Below, in pieces: positions 12,024 to 20,436 of a DNA stretch of 22,696 nucleotides. The notes under the pieces were generated by a model. It was not told where the DNA came from. It did not search any database and saw only the letters and a list, made by a program, of their open reading frames with translations. The stretch spans positions 1-22,696 of the forward strand of contig CAYJWY010000017.1 of NCBI GenBank assembly GCA_964374035.1, given 5' to 3'. Within the stretch, counting starts at the first letter, position 1, and each line of letters begins with the position of its first letter. The position numbers were made by a program, and so were the translations under genes. This DNA is from CALRGL01 sp964374035 (GTDB taxonomy: Bacteria; Patescibacteriota; Patescibacteriia; UBA9934; GWF2-40-263).

Positions 12024-13181
12024 ATGTCGGATCAACCGATTTCTGCGTTTCAAACTCTGCTCGAGGAAGGAACTTATTTACACATCCCACAGGTTGGCGA
12101 TGTGGTGACCGGAAAGGTCTTGAGCAATGGTCGAAAGGAAATTCGTATCGATATCGACGGATACACAACCGGTGTTGTGCGCGGACGCGAACTTTTTACG
12201 GAGAGTGCGGAATACAACGGACTCGAGGTCGGCTCTGAAGTCCAAGCCACCATTATTGATTTAGAAAATGAAAACGGCGAGCTCGAGCTCAGCTTCCGCT
12301 TTGCTGGTCAGCAAAAGGCTTGGGATGGATTGCGAGATCTCTTTACGAGTGGTGAACCTGTTGAAACAAAAATTTTGGAAGCCAACAAGGGCGGCCTTAT
12401 TGTCCAGCTTGAGAACATCACCGGCTTCTTGCCAGTCTCGCAACTTTCCCCCGAGCACTATCCTCGTGTCAGCGGCGGCGACAAGCAAAAGATTCTTGAA
12501 AAATTGAAGAGTTATGTGGGCATCAAGGTGCGTGTACGTCTTATTGATGTTAACGAAGGCGACGAAAAATTGATTGTCAGTGAAAAAGCGGTTTGGGAAG
12601 ACGAACAAAAAAACGTACTCTCGCAATACCAGATTGGCGACAAGGTTCAGGGTGAAGTGACGGCGCTTGCGGACTTCGGCGCGTTTGTGAAGTTTGATTC
12701 GCTTGAAGGACTTGTTCACATCAGCGAAATTGCTTGGCAACGTATTGATCATCCGCGCGATCTCCTTAAGATTGGTCAGACCGTCAAAGCCGAGATCATC
12801 GGCCTTGAGGGAAGCAAGATCTTCTTATCAATGAAAAAGCTGATCCGTGATCCTTGGGCAAACGTCGAGACGAAGTACAAAATCAACGACAAAGTCACAG
12901 GAACCATTCTTAAAGTCAATCCCTTTGGCTTCTTTGTTGAACTCGATGATGAAATCCACGGCCTGGCACACGTCAGCGAACTTTCCGATAAAGCGAATCC
13001 GGACGTTCATGCGATCGGCAAAGCAGGCGACAAAATGGAATTTCGCGTTGTCTCGATCGAACCGAAAGAACATCGGCTTGGACTTTCCCTAAAGGATCCG
13101 TCAACTGAAAATCCAACAGACGAACAACTCGCACAACCCGCGGCACTGCCAGAAGTCGTCTTGGAAGAACCGACGGCTTAA
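12024..13181 (+). CDS. Ribosomal protein S1-like protein, four S1 domains
   Basis: 385 residues. Four S1 RNA-binding (OB-fold) domains lie at about 22-92, 105-180, 202-272 and 286-358. The third is the most canonical, with GDKVQGEVTALADFGAFVKF followed by GLVHISEIAW. The fourth has VNPFGFFVELDDEIHGLAHVSEL. The first two are more divergent, as in S1 proteins where they bind the ribosome. The tail (359-385) is acidic and Pro/Ala-rich. E. coli S1 has six domains, but four-domain forms are common elsewhere, so this is probably the functional S1 (rpsA). It begins an operon: ftsH follows after 10 bp. No Shine-Dalgarno is seen before the ATG. Confidence 0.9.
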   Translation: MSDQPISAFQTLLEEGTYLHIPQVGDVVTGKVLSNGRKEIRIDIDGYTTGVVRGRELFTESAEYNGLEVGSEVQATIIDLENENGELELSFRFAGQQKAWDGLRDLFTSGEPVETKILEANKGGLIVQLENITGFLPVSQLSPEHYPRVSGGDKQKILEKLKSYVGIKVRVRLIDVNEGDEKLIVSEKAVWEDEQKNVLSQYQIGDKVQGEVTALADFGAFVKFDSLEGLVHISEIAWQRIDHPRDLLKIGQTVKAEIIGLEGSKIFLSMKKLIRDPWANVETKYKINDKVTGTILKVNPFGFFVELDDEIHGLAHVSELSDKANPDVHAIGKAGDKMEFRVVSIEPKEHRLGLSLKDPSTENPTDEQLAQPAALPEVVLEEPTA

Positions 13182-13191
13182 TCCTCTCATT

Positions 13192-15000
13192 ATGAAGCCA
13201 CTTTCAAAAAATTTCATCTTTGCTCTGTTGACCATTCTTGTCATTTCTGCCATTTTTTCGAGCTACTCGCTGAGCGCGGACAAGCCCGAGGAAATCACCA
13301 TGACAAAGCTTGTCGAGGAAATCGAAGGCGGGGTCATCGAATCAATCGGCATCGAAAATTCAAATATTACCATCAAACTCAAGGACGGATCCGAACAAAA
13401 GACACGCAAAGAAGGAACGGTCTCGTTATCTGAAACCTTGATCGCCTACGGCCTCACCGCCGATCAACTTAAATCGGCAAACATTGAAATCAAAGATCGC
13501 GGCACACGATCCTACATCATGGGTGTCATCCTGCCTTCGCTCCTTCCGCTCTTGCTTTTAATGGTTATCTTCTGGTTCATGCTCAGACAAATGCAGGGCG
13601 CAAATAATAAGGCGATGTCCTTTGGCATGAGCAACGCAAAAGAATTCAAAGATACAAAACAGCTTGTTACGTTCACAGACGTTGCAGGCGCAAAAGAATC
13701 AAAAGAAGAACTCGAGGAAGTCGTTGGCTTCTTGAAAAATCCGAAAAAATACGCAGACGTGGGTGCGAAACTTCCAAAGGGAGTTCTGCTCATGGGTCGA
13801 CCCGGAACTGGAAAGACGTTACTCTCACGCGCTGTTGCCGGCGAAGCGGGTGTGCCCTTCTACCACATCAGCGGTTCCGAGTTTGTTGAAATGTTCGTTG
13901 GTGTGGGGGCTTCACGTGTGCGCGACTTATTCAACCGCGCGAAGAAAACGGCACCCTGTATCATCTTTATTGACGAAATCGACGCGGTTGGACGACAGCG
14001 TGGAACGGGTCTTGGCGGATCGCACGACGAACGCGAACAGACGCTCAACCAAATCTTGGTCGAGATGGACGGATTTGATCCAAACATCGGCGTTATTGTG
14101 ATCGCGGCCACCAACAGACCGGACGTGCTTGATCCAGCCCTGCTTCGCCCGGGACGATTCGACAGACGTGTAGTCATGGACTTACCCGATATCAACGAAC
14201 GAGAAGAAATCTTGAAAATTCATGCAAAAAACAAACCCCTTTCCACGGAGGTTGCTCTGCGACGCGTCGCGGAGCGAACACCCGGCTTCTCGGGAGCGGA
14301 TCTTTCAAATCTCTTGAACGAAGCCGCGATTCGATGCGCGCGTTTCGATCGCAACGAAATCTTGCAAGAAGATGTCCTGGATTCAATCGAAAAAGTCTTG
14401 CTTGGACCGGAGCGCAAAAGCTACGTGATGAACAAGGAAGAAAAAAAGATCACGGCCTATCACGAGGCCGGTCACGCACTGGTTGCCCATATGTCGCCAA
14501 ACGCCGATCCTGTTCACAAAGTCTCGATCATCTCGCGTGGATCGGCCGGCGGATATACGATGAAACTTCCCGATCAAGACCGACGACTCCACAAGCGCGC
14601 AGAGTTTATCGACGACATGGCCGTGATGCTTGGTGGATATGTCTCGGAACAGGAAACCTTTGGCGATATCACCACGGGAGCAAGCGATGATCTTCGCAAG
14701 TGTACCCAACTCGCGCGCGAGATTGTCACACGCTACGGCATGAGTGATCTTGGTCCGCGCGTGTTTGGTGAATCACAAGAAATGGTCTTTCTTGGTCGTG
14801 ATTTCCACGAGCAACGCAACTACTCGGAAAAGACCGCGCAGGCCATTGACGAAGAGGTGGAAAAATTTGTGAATGGTGCAAAACTTCAAGCACGTGATAT
14901 AATCCGAAAAGAAAAGGGCCGACTGGATGCGATTGCGAATGTTCTTCTCGAAAAAGAAACCATCGAGAAAGAATCTTTTGAAACGCTTATGGCCATGTAA
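13192..15000 (+). CDS. ftsH: ATP-dependent zinc metalloprotease FtsH
   Basis: Membrane-anchored hexameric AAA+ protease that degrades misassembled membrane proteins and regulatory proteins. 602 residues: transmembrane helices at about 8-26 and 108-130 flank the extracytoplasmic domain. Walker A is GRPGTGKT (202-209), where nearly all FtsH proteins have GPPGTGKT. The pore motif FVGVGA is at 235-240, Walker B IIFIDEID at 257-264, the SRH region at 302-326, and the zinc site HEAGH at 424-428 with a third ligand in the TTGASDDL segment (494-501). The short C-terminal end at METLMAM-type sequence is normal. It lies between the S1 gene and a membrane protein in one operon. Confidence 0.96.
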   Translation: MKPLSKNFIFALLTILVISAIFSSYSLSADKPEEITMTKLVEEIEGGVIESIGIENSNITIKLKDGSEQKTRKEGTVSLSETLIAYGLTADQLKSANIEIKDRGTRSYIMGVILPSLLPLLLLMVIFWFMLRQMQGANNKAMSFGMSNAKEFKDTKQLVTFTDVAGAKESKEELEEVVGFLKNPKKYADVGAKLPKGVLLMGRPGTGKTLLSRAVAGEAGVPFYHISGSEFVEMFVGVGASRVRDLFNRAKKTAPCIIFIDEIDAVGRQRGTGLGGSHDEREQTLNQILVEMDGFDPNIGVIVIAATNRPDVLDPALLRPGRFDRRVVMDLPDINEREEILKIHAKNKPLSTEVALRRVAERTPGFSGADLSNLLNEAAIRCARFDRNEILQEDVLDSIEKVLLGPERKSYVMNKEEKKITAYHEAGHALVAHMSPNADPVHKVSIISRGSAGGYTMKLPDQDRRLHKRAEFIDDMAVMLGGYVSEQETFGDITTGASDDLRKCTQLAREIVTRYGMSDLGPRVFGESQEMVFLGRDFHEQRNYSEKTAQAIDEEVEKFVNGAKLQARDIIRKEKGRLDAIANVLLEKETIEKESFETLMAM

Positions 15001-15016
15001 CCATTCTTAGGAGGAT

Positions 15017-16003
15017 ATGGCGCGCACACATCAACCCACGGGAATCTATCGTTCAATTTTAGGTGAGGCCTTACGTCTCACTTGGCAACGCAAGACTCTG
15101 TGGGTTTTCGGTTTGTTTGCGGGCCTCATTTCCACCGGCGGCGTTGTTGATATCGCCTTGCGTTCCTTTCAACGCGCCTCAAAACAAGGTGCCCTGCTTG
15201 AGCGACTCTTTGACCAATCCTTTGTTGGCTATACGACGTTTGCCACCTATATCCAACAACTCCAACTTTTTGGCATCCACCGTGTCACATGGATTGTCAT
15301 TGCCTTCACATTGCTGTGGATGGGCGTATGGGTTCTGGGTGTGCACGGACAAACCGCGCTCATCTTGAATTCAAAATCACCTGCAACACACACACCACAC
15401 AAACTCAGAAAAGATGCGTTCAAGCATTTTTGGAACGTCTTGACAATCGACGTGCTCACCATCCTGTGTTCCACGATCCTCATCGCTCTGACAACGCTTC
15501 CCTTCCTTCTGTACAGCCTGCAGACGTCCGATCAAAATTTCTGGATCGTATTCATTCATACGCTCATCTTTCTGCCACTCACCATCATTGTGAACACGAT
15601 CTCCATGCTTGCCCTCATTGATGTTGTTGATCACGATACCAAGCCGCTCGACGCCATCGTAACGTCCACTCGACTCTTTACCAAGCAATGGATTGCGACG
15701 TTTGAGTTTGGACTCTTGCTGTTTGTGATCGTGCTCATCTTGGGCTTGGGTTTGATCACCCTTGCAAGCCTTCTCATGATGCCTTACGCTCTTCTTTATT
15801 CATGGGCGCTTATGACCGGATCGCTTGCCATTTTTTTTACAACAAACATTCTCTTTGGCATCCTCTTTCTTCTGATTGTCCTTGCTTTTGCCGGCGCAAT
15901 CGTCACGTTTCAATACACGGCATGGCATCGATTCTACAAACGCGCCATGCACAAACAGCACGGAACAAAAGTCTTTTCAAAAATGTTACGCTGGCTCAAG
16001 TAG
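15017..16003 (+). CDS. Polytopic membrane protein, unknown function
   Basis: 328 residues with about six hydrophobic segments, near 27-46, 88-115, 140-165, 175-205, 228-262 and 268-300. The N-terminal part carries GEALRLTWQRKTLWVFGLFAG, an arrangement I have seen in uncharacterised bacterial membrane proteins in which a charged Arg/Lys-Trp turn leads into the first helix. The C-terminus is strongly basic (FYKRAMHKQH onwards) and should be cytoplasmic. An excellent Shine-Dalgarno, GGAGGAT, directly precedes the ATG. It follows ftsH by 16 bp and is last in the operon, so it may be an FtsH client or partner, but that is only inferred from position. Confidence 0.8.
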   Translation: MARTHQPTGIYRSILGEALRLTWQRKTLWVFGLFAGLISTGGVVDIALRSFQRASKQGALLERLFDQSFVGYTTFATYIQQLQLFGIHRVTWIVIAFTLLWMGVWVLGVHGQTALILNSKSPATHTPHKLRKDAFKHFWNVLTIDVLTILCSTILIALTTLPFLLYSLQTSDQNFWIVFIHTLIFLPLTIIVNTISMLALIDVVDHDTKPLDAIVTSTRLFTKQWIATFEFGLLLFVIVLILGLGLITLASLLMMPYALLYSWALMTGSLAIFFTTNILFGILFLLIVLAFAGAIVTFQYTAWHRFYKRAMHKQHGTKVFSKMLRWLK

Positions 16004-16009
16004 CCATGA

Positions 16010-16038
16010 TTGGCAAACAAGCGAAAGACAAGTAAACT
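16010..16038 (+). promoter_or_regulatory. Promoter candidate for the GspE/PilB gene
   Basis: TTGGCA (16010-16015) and TAAACT (16033-16038) are 17 bp apart. A start near 16045 falls inside the loop of the terminator hairpin at 16034-16057, so the new mRNA would carry only the second half of that hairpin and a leader of about 15 nt. Confidence 0.55.
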
Positions 16039-16059
16039 AGAAGGGAACTTCTAGTTTTT
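16034..16059 (+). terminator. Terminator of the S1-ftsH operon, abutting the next start codon
   Basis: AAACTAGAAG (16034-16043) pairs perfectly with CTTCTAGTTT (16048-16057) around a GGAA loop, followed by a T-run that ends at the base before the ATG at 16060. It should end the upstream operon. For read-through RNA it would also hide the only purine-rich stretch (GAAGGGAA) that could serve as a ribosome site for the next gene. Confidence 0.75.
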
Positions 16060-17799
16060 ATGTCCAATGATATCCAATCCATCGAAGACTTGCTTGCCTA
16101 TACGGGCGCCACGTCAGCGAGCCCTACAAGCACGCCCGGGCATGCCTCCACCGTAGAAAAATTTGAGGAGAAAATGCACGAGGTGCGCTTGAAGGAAAAG
16201 GAAACAGAGGCACAGCAGATGGCCGCACAAGCAAATGTGCCCTATGTGAATCTGCGGGCGTTTCCGGTTTCGCCAGAAGCGCTACGCCAAATTCCCTTGA
16301 CCCAGGCGCAACAACTCCAAACCGTTTGTTTTTTATTTACGGGTCCAGAAATTCGTCTCGCCTCTTTGGAACCGACACAACAAGCCGTCAAGGATCTCCT
16401 CTTCCAACTGCAAGAACGTCATGGAGCAAACGGGGGCGTGTACCAAATCTCCGAAGAAAGTTTTCGCATCGCGATCAAGGCCTACGACGCACTCCCGCAA
16501 ATTTTAGAAATCAAAAAAGGCGTGAACGTCACCGACGAAGAGCTCGATACATACAAGCAACAGATCCATACCTTTGCGGACGTTCAAACCGTTGTCAAAG
16601 ATGCTTCCATCAGTGACATCATGACCATTCTCATGGCCGCGTCCTTACAGCTTGGAACCAGTGACATTCACATTGAGGCGGAGGAAAAACAAATCGTTGC
16701 CCGGTTCCGTATCGATGGTGTGCTTCAACAGGTTGCCTCACTCCCTCATGATTTTTGGAAAAAAATTATCTCGCGTATCAAGCTCATCAGCGGACTCAAA
16801 ATCAACGTGAACACACGCCCGCAAGACGGACGATTTACCATCTTCCTCAAAGAGGGTGATACCGATGTGCGCGTTTCGACGATTCCAACCAATTGGGGAG
16901 AGTCGGTTGTTATGCGTTTGCTCAAACCAAGCGCGATCAACGTAGAGTTCGAACAACTCGGCTATCGTCCACTTGCGGCCGCAAAACTTCTCAAAGAAAT
17001 CGAAAAACCGCATGGCATGATCCTGACAACAGGACCAACCGGTTCTGGAAAAACAACTACGCTGTATGCCATTCTTCGTAAACTCAACACGCCTGGACGC
17101 AAAATCATCACGTTGGAAGATCCGATCGAATACAAACTCGAAGGCATCAATCAATCTCAAGTTGATGCAGGGAAAAAATATACCTTTGCAACCGGACTGA
17201 GATCCATTCTTCGACAAGATCCTGATACGTGTATGGTTGGAGAAATCCGCGACCTCGAAACCGCCGAGGTCGCGATCAACGCCGCCCTCACGGGACACTT
17301 ACTTTTGTCGACGTTGCACACCAACGACGCGGCCGGAGCGATCCCCCGCTTTATTTCCATGGGCGTCAAATCATTTTTGCTTGCTCCCGCACTCAATGCC
17401 GTAATTGGACAACGTCTGACACGAAAAATTTGTCTTGGATGTAAAGAGGAAACAAAACCAAGCGACGAACAGCTTGCATTTGTTAGACGTATCGTCTCCG
17501 AGATCCCGGAAGCCTCCGGTGAAAAAGTCGAGCCTGAAAGCGCGTGGAAATTCTTTCACGGCAAGGGTTGTGACACGTGCAATCAATCTGGCTACAAGGG
17601 CCGACTCGGTATTTATGAAATTCTCACCATGAGCGATGAGATCAAGGCTAAGATGAGCGAATCCATCAGCGAATATGAAGTACGCGAACTGGCAAAAACA
17701 CAGGGAATGACAACGATGCAACAGGATGGAATTTTGAAAGTTTTAGATGGCATTACAACCATCGATGAAATTTTACGTGTTGCGGGTGAGGGAGAATAA
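16060..17799 (+). CDS. GspE/PilB-type secretion/pilus assembly ATPase
   Basis: Hexameric ATPase that powers type IV pilus extension or type II secretion from the cytoplasmic side. 579 residues: an N-terminal region (1-170) with a long helical stretch, then the T2SSE core. LGTSDIHIEAEE is at 198-209 and FRIDGVLQQVA at 216-226. Walker A is GPTGSGKT (325-332), the Asp box LEDPIEY is at 352-358, and Walker B is CMVGEIRD (391-398), followed by the His box around 417-422. The tetracysteine zinc site is intact (C458, C461, C504, C507). Positive PilT-type retraction motifs are absent, so an extension-type role is more likely. No pilin, pilC or pilM genes are nearby. It has its own promoter and a terminator inside the convergent neighbour. 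Confidence 0.93.
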   Translation: MSNDIQSIEDLLAYTGATSASPTSTPGHASTVEKFEEKMHEVRLKEKETEAQQMAAQANVPYVNLRAFPVSPEALRQIPLTQAQQLQTVCFLFTGPEIRLASLEPTQQAVKDLLFQLQERHGANGGVYQISEESFRIAIKAYDALPQILEIKKGVNVTDEELDTYKQQIHTFADVQTVVKDASISDIMTILMAASLQLGTSDIHIEAEEKQIVARFRIDGVLQQVASLPHDFWKKIISRIKLISGLKINVNTRPQDGRFTIFLKEGDTDVRVSTIPTNWGESVVMRLLKPSAINVEFEQLGYRPLAAAKLLKEIEKPHGMILTTGPTGSGKTTTLYAILRKLNTPGRKIITLEDPIEYKLEGINQSQVDAGKKYTFATGLRSILRQDPDTCMVGEIRDLETAEVAINAALTGHLLLSTLHTNDAAGAIPRFISMGVKSFLLAPALNAVIGQRLTRKICLGCKEETKPSDEQLAFVRRIVSEIPEASGEKVEPESAWKFFHGKGCDTCNQSGYKGRLGIYEILTMSDEIKAKMSESISEYEVRELAKTQGMTTMQQDGILKVLDGITTIDEILRVAGEGE

Positions 17800-17821
17800 T
17801 TGGTGAAGTTCTCTTTGTGTG

Positions 17822-18436
17822 TTACGCGGCGCGTCGTGCGACGCGTTTTTTTAGTGCGTTCGTTCGTTCTGCAAGAATCGAACCCAGACGCTTTGCATAC
17901 ATTTCAATCTCATCTAGATAAGCATCTTCATCAAGCTTTGGGTCAACAATTTGCCCGACAATCACATCTGCTTTGTATCCATGTTGAAGTTTCTCCGGAT
18001 CCAACGTGATGTCGATTGTGACCATCACTGTGCCTTCGGGTGTTTCGTATTCCAGCCATGCGTCAATCCCGAAAAATTCATCCAGCGGCGTTCCAACGGC
18101 CGTATAGTATCTGAGAGTATTCTGCGTCTCGTTGGCATCTTCTTGTTGTGATTCCAAAAAATCCAACACCTCAATACGCAAATCTTTTGCCGTGGGCTGG
18201 CGTGGATCTTCAGGATCATCGCCTGCATATTCTCGAATAAGATCAATGAGAACATCTTTGCGTAAACGCTCGCCCGTTGCGTCCAATCGCTGTTTTTCTT
18301 TCTTGAGTTGTTCAATATAATCTCGTTCTCTTGGGGAATAAAACGAACCCAAAACCTTGTGCTCGTACAATTTTCCTGACGCAACAGGTGGCGGAGCATC
18401 AAAACCCCTGGAAGACTCGTTTGGATAGGTTCTCAT
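17822..18436 (-). CDS. Unknown protein with coiled-coil start and alpha/beta core
   Basis: 204 residues, no firm family. Residues 36-70 form a charged helix of coiled-coil type (EQLKKEKQRLDATGERLRKD). The middle has FFGIDAWLEYETPEG (121-135), then VMVTIDITLDPEKLQ (137-151) and KADVIV (155-160). A Gly-(I)-Asp strand, then Asp142, then Lys149/155 vaguely resembles the core of PD-(D/E)XK-fold proteins, but I would not assign nuclease function. The C-terminal tail KKRVARRAA is basic, and the DNA for its tail doubles as the terminator of the convergent ATPase gene. The ATG at 18436 has no clear Shine-Dalgarno and I found no convincing promoter in the AT-rich DNA upstream. Confidence 0.75.
   Translation of the reverse strand: MRTYPNESSRGFDAPPPVASGKLYEHKVLGSFYSPRERDYIEQLKKEKQRLDATGERLRKDVLIDLIREYAGDDPEDPRQPTAKDLRIEVLDFLESQQEDANETQNTLRYYTAVGTPLDEFFGIDAWLEYETPEGTVMVTIDITLDPEKLQHGYKADVIVGQIVDPKLDEDAYLDEIEMYAKRLGSILAERTNALKKRVARRAA
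17830..17852 (+). terminator. Terminator of the GspE/PilB gene, inside the convergent CDS
   Basis: CGCGTCG (17830-17836) and CGACGCG (17839-17845) form a perfect GC stem with a 2-nt loop, followed by seven T. It lies 31 bp after the ATPase stop and within the last ten codons of the minus-strand gene, where it encodes the Lys-Lys-Arg-Val-Ala-Arg-Arg tail. Confidence 0.85.
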
Positions 18437-18679
18437 AATAGATGTATAGGTTCATTAAATTTAACATACCTTGTTCATAGAACTTATACACAGTTGACCA
18501 GGAGAGATATCTTGCTAAGCTAGCTTATGGTGAAAGCGTTCGCGTGTCGACCGGACTGTTGTCCAATCGTTCAAATACTACTCGCTCGTTAGGTTTCCAC
18601 ATCTGCCAACATAAAAAATTCTGAAAAGAATTCTATGCCAAGGCTGGCACATTGCATTAGTGCAAACGAGGAGTGAAGT
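18437..18679. other. Non-coding spacer with small hairpins
   Basis: No gene is seen. The left part is AT-rich and must hold the promoter of the minus-strand gene ending at 17822, but no box pair is convincing. Small perfect hairpins are present: AATTCT-gaaa-AGAATT (18617-18632) and GCCA-ag-GCTGGC-type pairing near 18637-18648. A palindrome AAGCTAGCTT lies near 18516-18525. Confidence 0.4.
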
Positions 18680-18988
18680 ATGGACACGAAGACGCAAGAT
18701 GAAGGTTGCCAGGCAGGACCTGGAGGGTGCTCAGCACCAACGTGGCCGGAGCCGATTCAGTGCCCTGGGCACACTCTGTTCGATTGGGATGCCCCCCTTC
18801 TTCCCTTTCGAACGAAGAAAAAAATCGTCCCGGTTGACGTTCCTGTGCTTTCTCTCGTTCCCCCGAACAGCTTTCCTCATCGCCACCTCGCCGTCCGCGT
18901 CTCCCCAAAGGGAAGTCGCGGGCGGCTTTTTCGTTTCTGCGGCAACGTAACGATCTCAAGGGATGTTCACCTCGCGCACATCATCTGA
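18680..18988 (+). CDS. Doubtful small ORF with good ribosome site
   Basis: 102 codons; no family recognised. In favour: GAGGAG lies 7 bases before the ATG, and the DNA is GC-rich like the genes at 11445 and 20719. Against: a strong plus-strand terminator (18890-18931) lies inside the frame, the last 33 bases overlap tsaE on the other strand, and the translation is Pro-rich with no clear secondary structure. Three small hairpins (CCAGG/CCTGG near 18709, GGTGC/GCACC near 18727, GTGCC/GGCAC near 18760) suggest instead a structured RNA of about 250-300 nt. Alternatives are a decayed gene or an RNA gene. Confidence 0.3.
   Translation: MDTKTQDEGCQAGPGGCSAPTWPEPIQCPGHTLFDWDAPLLPFRTKKKIVPVDVPVLSLVPPNSFPHRHLAVRVSPKGSRGRLFRFCGNVTISRDVHLAHII
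18890..18931 (+). terminator. Intrinsic terminator, plus strand
   Basis: GCCGTCCGCG (18890-18899) pairs with CGCGGGCGGC (18917-18926), ten pairs with one G-U. An inner TCCC-caaa-GGGA hairpin extends it, and TTTTT follows. On the minus strand there is no T-run, so it ends a plus-strand transcript starting upstream, not tsaE. Confidence 0.75.
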
Positions 18989-19381
18989 GCCAAGAGTGAA
19001 CATGATCCGTTGATCTGGCAACAACGTTTCTTCATCAAAACCGTTTTCCGGCCACTCGACGAGCACAATGATGCGTGGATCGTGCAAATACTCTTCAAGT
19101 CCGAAGGCACGAAGTTCGGCGTGATCTTTGAGACGATAAAGATCGAGGTGGACGACTTGTTTGATCGAACCTTGCTTTAAAGGATACACATGCATGAGCG
19201 CGAACGTTGGGCTTCGTACAACGCCGTCGAAGCCGAGTGCTGAGACGAGGCCTTGGACGAAGGTAGTTTTGCCGCTTCCCAAATCACCCTGAAGAAAAAT
19301 AAGTTCGCCGCCTTTGAGCGTTTGCGAAAATTCGGCCGCAATGGTTTTCGTTTGTTCTGGCGAGTGCGATGTGAAACGCAT
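18956..19381 (-). CDS. tsaE: tRNA t6A biosynthesis ATPase TsaE
   Basis: P-loop ATPase that works with TsaB, TsaC and TsaD to make N6-threonylcarbamoyl-adenosine at position 37 of ANN-decoding tRNAs. 141 residues, normal length. Walker A is GDLGSGKTTF (32-41). The second signature, VRSPTFALMHVYP, is at 55-67 with the family's SPT-F. HLDLYRL is at 78-84, and a VEWPE motif at 107-111. It follows tsaD by 47 bp on the same strand, so the two probably share a transcript. TsaB and TsaC are not in the window. Confidence 0.93.
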   Translation of the reverse strand: MRFTSHSPEQTKTIAAEFSQTLKGGELIFLQGDLGSGKTTFVQGLVSALGFDGVVRSPTFALMHVYPLKQGSIKQVVHLDLYRLKDHAELRAFGLEEYLHDPRIIVLVEWPENGFDEETLLPDQRIMFTLGSDDVREVNIP

Positions 19382-19401
19382 AGGTCGGGAACGTAGGAGT
19401 C

Positions 19402-19434
19402 CAATAAGTCTTAGAGGACCTCCAATACTTATTG
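19402..19434 (-). repeat. Short inverted repeat at the tsaD stop codon
   Basis: CAATAAGT (19402-19409) is the reverse complement of ACTTATTG (19427-19434), which contains the tsaD stop codon. A GGAG/CTCC pairing overlaps the loop. There is no T-tract on the minus strand, so it may be a processing or stabilising hairpin between tsaD and tsaE. Confidence 0.35.
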
Positions 19435-20430
19435 TAAACGCAAATTTGGATCTGCGGTGAGAGTGAGCGGGTTTGTTGTCTCTCCGGCTTTGAAGCGAAA
19501 CGCTCCGGCGAGCGCGATCATGACCGCGTTGTCGCCAGTGAGAGAAAGCTCGGGGGCGAAAAACGTTGCGTCTGCGTTTGTGCTGTGCAATGCCTGCTCG
19601 AGCGTGGCGCGTAATTGCTTGTTCGCAGAAACGCCGCCCGACAAGATGAGCGATTGAGCGCCTGTGTACTGCATTGCTCTGATTGTTTTAACGACGAGGG
19701 TTTCGACAACGGCTTCTTGAAATGATGCGGCGATGTCTTCCACGCGATTTTGACCGGCGAACACACAATTGCGAACAGCCGTTTTCAATCCGGAAAAACT
19801 GAAATCAAAATCAGGGCTCGAAATCATCGGGCGTGGAAAATCGATTGCCTTTGGATTGCCTCGCTCAGCGGCCTTGGCAATCTGGGGTCCACCCGGATAC
19901 GCAAGACCAAGTAACTTTGCAACCTTGTCGAACGCTTCGCCGGCCGCGTCATCGCGTGTCATGCCAATGAGTTCATAGACTCCGTGATCCTTCATCAAAA
20001 TCAATTCTGTGTGTCCGCCACTTACAAGAAGACAAAGCGCTGGAAATTTCGGCTTGTCTGCGTTCAACCAAACAGAATAAATGTGTCCCTCGAGATGATT
20101 CACACCCACGAGTGGTTTGTGCCAGAGCCACGCGAGCGTCTTTGCAAGTTCCACACCGATACGCAACGCAGGCACGAGTCCTGGTCCAGACGTCACCGCG
20201 ATCACGTCGATTCCCTCACCGTCGCGAGGCACACCGACCGCTTTCAACATCGGAAAGATTGCATCCACATGTTCTCGCGCCGCGACCTCTGGAACGACAC
20301 CGCCATACTGTGCGTGTTTTGCCGCTTGCGAGGTCAAAACGTTTTGTTCAATTTCAAACATCTCGTCGTGTTCTCCCACGATAGCTAGAGCGGTTTCGTC
20401 ACAACTGGATTCAATTCCGAGGATTCTCAT
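19429..20430 (-). CDS. tsaD: tRNA N6-adenosine threonylcarbamoyltransferase TsaD
   Basis: Transfers the threonylcarbamoyl group from TC-AMP to A37 of tRNA. 333 residues, full length. The start MRILGIESSCDETALAIV is the ASKHA phosphate-1 motif. The metal-binding HxxxH is H112-LEG-H116 in NHLEGHIYS. SGGHTEL (137-143), GEAFDKVAKLLGL (164-176), FSFSGLKTAV (210-219), SGGVSAN (264-270) and the metal ligand D300 in LTGDNAVMI are all present. The start codon lies 6 bp after a likely -10 box, so the mRNA is probably leaderless. It is transcribed divergently from the unit at 20524-22599 and leads into tsaE. Confidence 0.96.
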   Translation of the reverse strand: MRILGIESSCDETALAIVGEHDEMFEIEQNVLTSQAAKHAQYGGVVPEVAAREHVDAIFPMLKAVGVPRDGEGIDVIAVTSGPGLVPALRIGVELAKTLAWLWHKPLVGVNHLEGHIYSVWLNADKPKFPALCLLVSGGHTELILMKDHGVYELIGMTRDDAAGEAFDKVAKLLGLAYPGGPQIAKAAERGNPKAIDFPRPMISSPDFDFSFSGLKTAVRNCVFAGQNRVEDIAASFQEAVVETLVVKTIRAMQYTGAQSLILSGGVSANKQLRATLEQALHSTNADATFFAPELSLTGDNAVMIALAGAFRFKAGETTNPLTLTADPNLRLQ

Positions 20431-20436
20431 GCAGAT

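Noticed and set aside
18705..18740. Resemblance to the SRP RNA core (CAGG..CC..GGA..GG..CAGC)
   Set aside because: The required GGAA tetraloop is missing and the flanking helices of 4.5S RNA do not form.
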